Part shown: positions 7,069 to 7,587 of the stretch, piece by piece
How positions within the stretch are numbered: the first letter of the stretch is position 1
Layout: every line of letters starts with the position of its first letter
Assembly (NCBI GenBank): GCA_045106335.1
Contig: JBGCEM010000162.1
Coordinates: 1 to 7,587 of the forward strand
DNA from: Aliishimia sp045106335
GTDB lineage: Bacteria > Pseudomonadota > Alphaproteobacteria > Rhodobacterales > Rhodobacteraceae
DNA: 7,587 bases
Direction of reading: 5' to 3'
The notes under the pieces: generated by a model
Database searches by the model: none
Seen by the model: only the letters and a program-made list of their open reading frames with translations
Told to the model about the DNA's origin: nothing
Made by a program: the position numbers and the translations under genes

Positions 7069-7335
7069 TCAAACCTCAAATATAAAGCGATACATCCCAA
7101 CGATGTGTCCGACTTCTTGTGCAATCTCCATATGGCGCGGGTGCAGTTCAGGGTCGGGCGGATGCCCGATCCTCTTGAATTCCTGATTAAGCGGGGCGGC
7201 CAGCGCCTGTTTTTCCGCCGCGCTGAACCCCAGGTCCGCCAGTTTGTCATCATGGCGGATGTTGGACGGCACATCGCCGGTTGCTGTGGCGATCACACGT
7301 TTGACCGCCGCTGATATCTTGGAAGGTGTCATCAT
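7069..7335 (-). CDS. Acyl-carrier-protein-like protein lacking the usual attachment serine (88 aa)
   Basis: A small soluble protein whose pattern resembles acyl carrier proteins. DDKLADLGFSAAEK (residues 29-42), then a helix ending LNQEF (49-53), lines up without gaps with the ACP segment DLG-x-DSL through the helix ending EEEF. QEVGHIVGMYRFI (73-85) would match the last ACP helix. In this alignment the Asp-Ser pair that carries 4'-phosphopantetheine becomes Ser38-Ala39, so it probably cannot be modified in the normal way; Ser38 could serve only if the loop is one residue shorter. It may be a structural or regulatory ACP homologue rather than an acyl carrier. The start at 7335 is favoured by GGAG with a 7-base spacing; a second ATG follows immediately. 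The gene starts 30 bases after the membrane-protein stop and ends 3 bases before the outer-membrane gene. The coding call is firm; the family assignment is by eye. Confidence 0.78.
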   Translation of the reverse strand: MMTPSKISAAVKRVIATATGDVPSNIRHDDKLADLGFSAAEKQALAAPLNQEFKRIGHPPDPELHPRHMEIAQEVGHIVGMYRFIFEV

Positions 7336-7365
7336 GTCGAAACTCCATTTTGTGAAAATTGCGGA

Positions 7366-7587
7366 TCAGGACCCGTCGGTTTTTGTCATCTGGCTGATCT
7401 GGTTGAACGCATATGGCGCGAATAACGCCGCCCCGACGCTGAACAGCGGCCAAAGCTCTGACAGCTTTGTGACCGGCTGATCGAAGAACAGCGCGTAATG
7501 CACCCAGTAGACCGTGCAGATAAAGAACGCCGATAACGACATCGCCCCCAGCACCCCTGCCACCCGCGAATAGCTGGTGGCGTTGGC
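7366..7587 (-). CDS. Small membrane protein, C-terminal part (cut by window edge)
   Basis: An open frame enters from the right edge and ends at the TGA at 7366-7368, giving 73 visible residues. There are two hydrophobic segments: one from about visible residue 9 (VAGVLGAMSLSAFFICTVYW) and one containing LWPLFSVGAALFAPYAF. Between them is a short polar loop (DQPVTKLSE), and the tail (SQMTKTDGS) is hydrophilic. This suggests an integral inner-membrane protein with at least two spanning helices. The true start lies outside the window; a GTG at 7563 is in frame but has no reason to be the start, since the frame continues upstream. The same strand and 30-base gap to the ACP-like gene suggest an operon. 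No family is recognised, and a holin-like or accessory membrane subunit cannot be told apart here. Confidence 0.7.
   Translation of the reverse strand, partial: ANATSYSRVAGVLGAMSLSAFFICTVYWVHYALFFDQPVTKLSELWPLFSVGAALFAPYAFNQISQMTKTDGS

Overview
The window looks like alphaproteobacterial DNA, probably Rhodobacterales. This is an inference from moderate-to-high GC, codon use and the style of the membrane and outer-membrane proteins; there is no rRNA or other marker to prove it. All well-supported genes lie on the minus strand, so the story runs from right to left. No tRNA, rRNA, CRISPR array or intact insertion sequence was seen.

Right part (about 6100-7587): a tightly packed minus-strand gene set. 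It starts with the C-terminal end of a small membrane protein cut by the window edge. Next is an 88-residue acyl-carrier-protein-like protein in which the usual phosphopantetheine serine appears to be alanine. Only 3 bases later comes a 321-residue exported beta-rich protein ending in phenylalanine, which looks like an outer-membrane barrel. Both complete genes have good Shine-Dalgarno sequences, and the spacing indicates one transcript. A GC-rich inverted repeat just after the last stop may be its terminator.

Middle (about 5605-6099): roughly 500 bases with no confidently assignable gene. An 86-codon reading frame without a convincing start ends 9 bases before the next gene; it could be a small upstream partner gene or the 3' remnant of a lost one. 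It contains a perfect 8-bp inverted repeat with a 7-base spacer (5782-5804).

Main body (388-5604): one very large gene of 1738 codons. From N to C terminus it encodes a DEDD-type 3'-5' exonuclease-like domain, a small Cys/His cluster, a complete RecQ-type SF2 helicase core, a long linker with winged-helix-like segments but no RecQ zinc-binding module, a complete UvrD/Rep-type SF1 helicase, and an unassigned C-terminal domain. One nuclease and two ATP-driven helicase motors in a single chain suggest a self-contained DNA unwinding and degradation or repair machine. Its setting, between low-confidence flanks without housekeeping genes, would also fit a single-gene accessory or defence function, but the sequence does not prove that.

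Left part (1-387): a lower-GC stretch holding an operator-like inverted repeat (82-108), a short hairpin followed by five T residues on the plus strand (270-291), and two mutually exclusive weak gene calls at the window edge.
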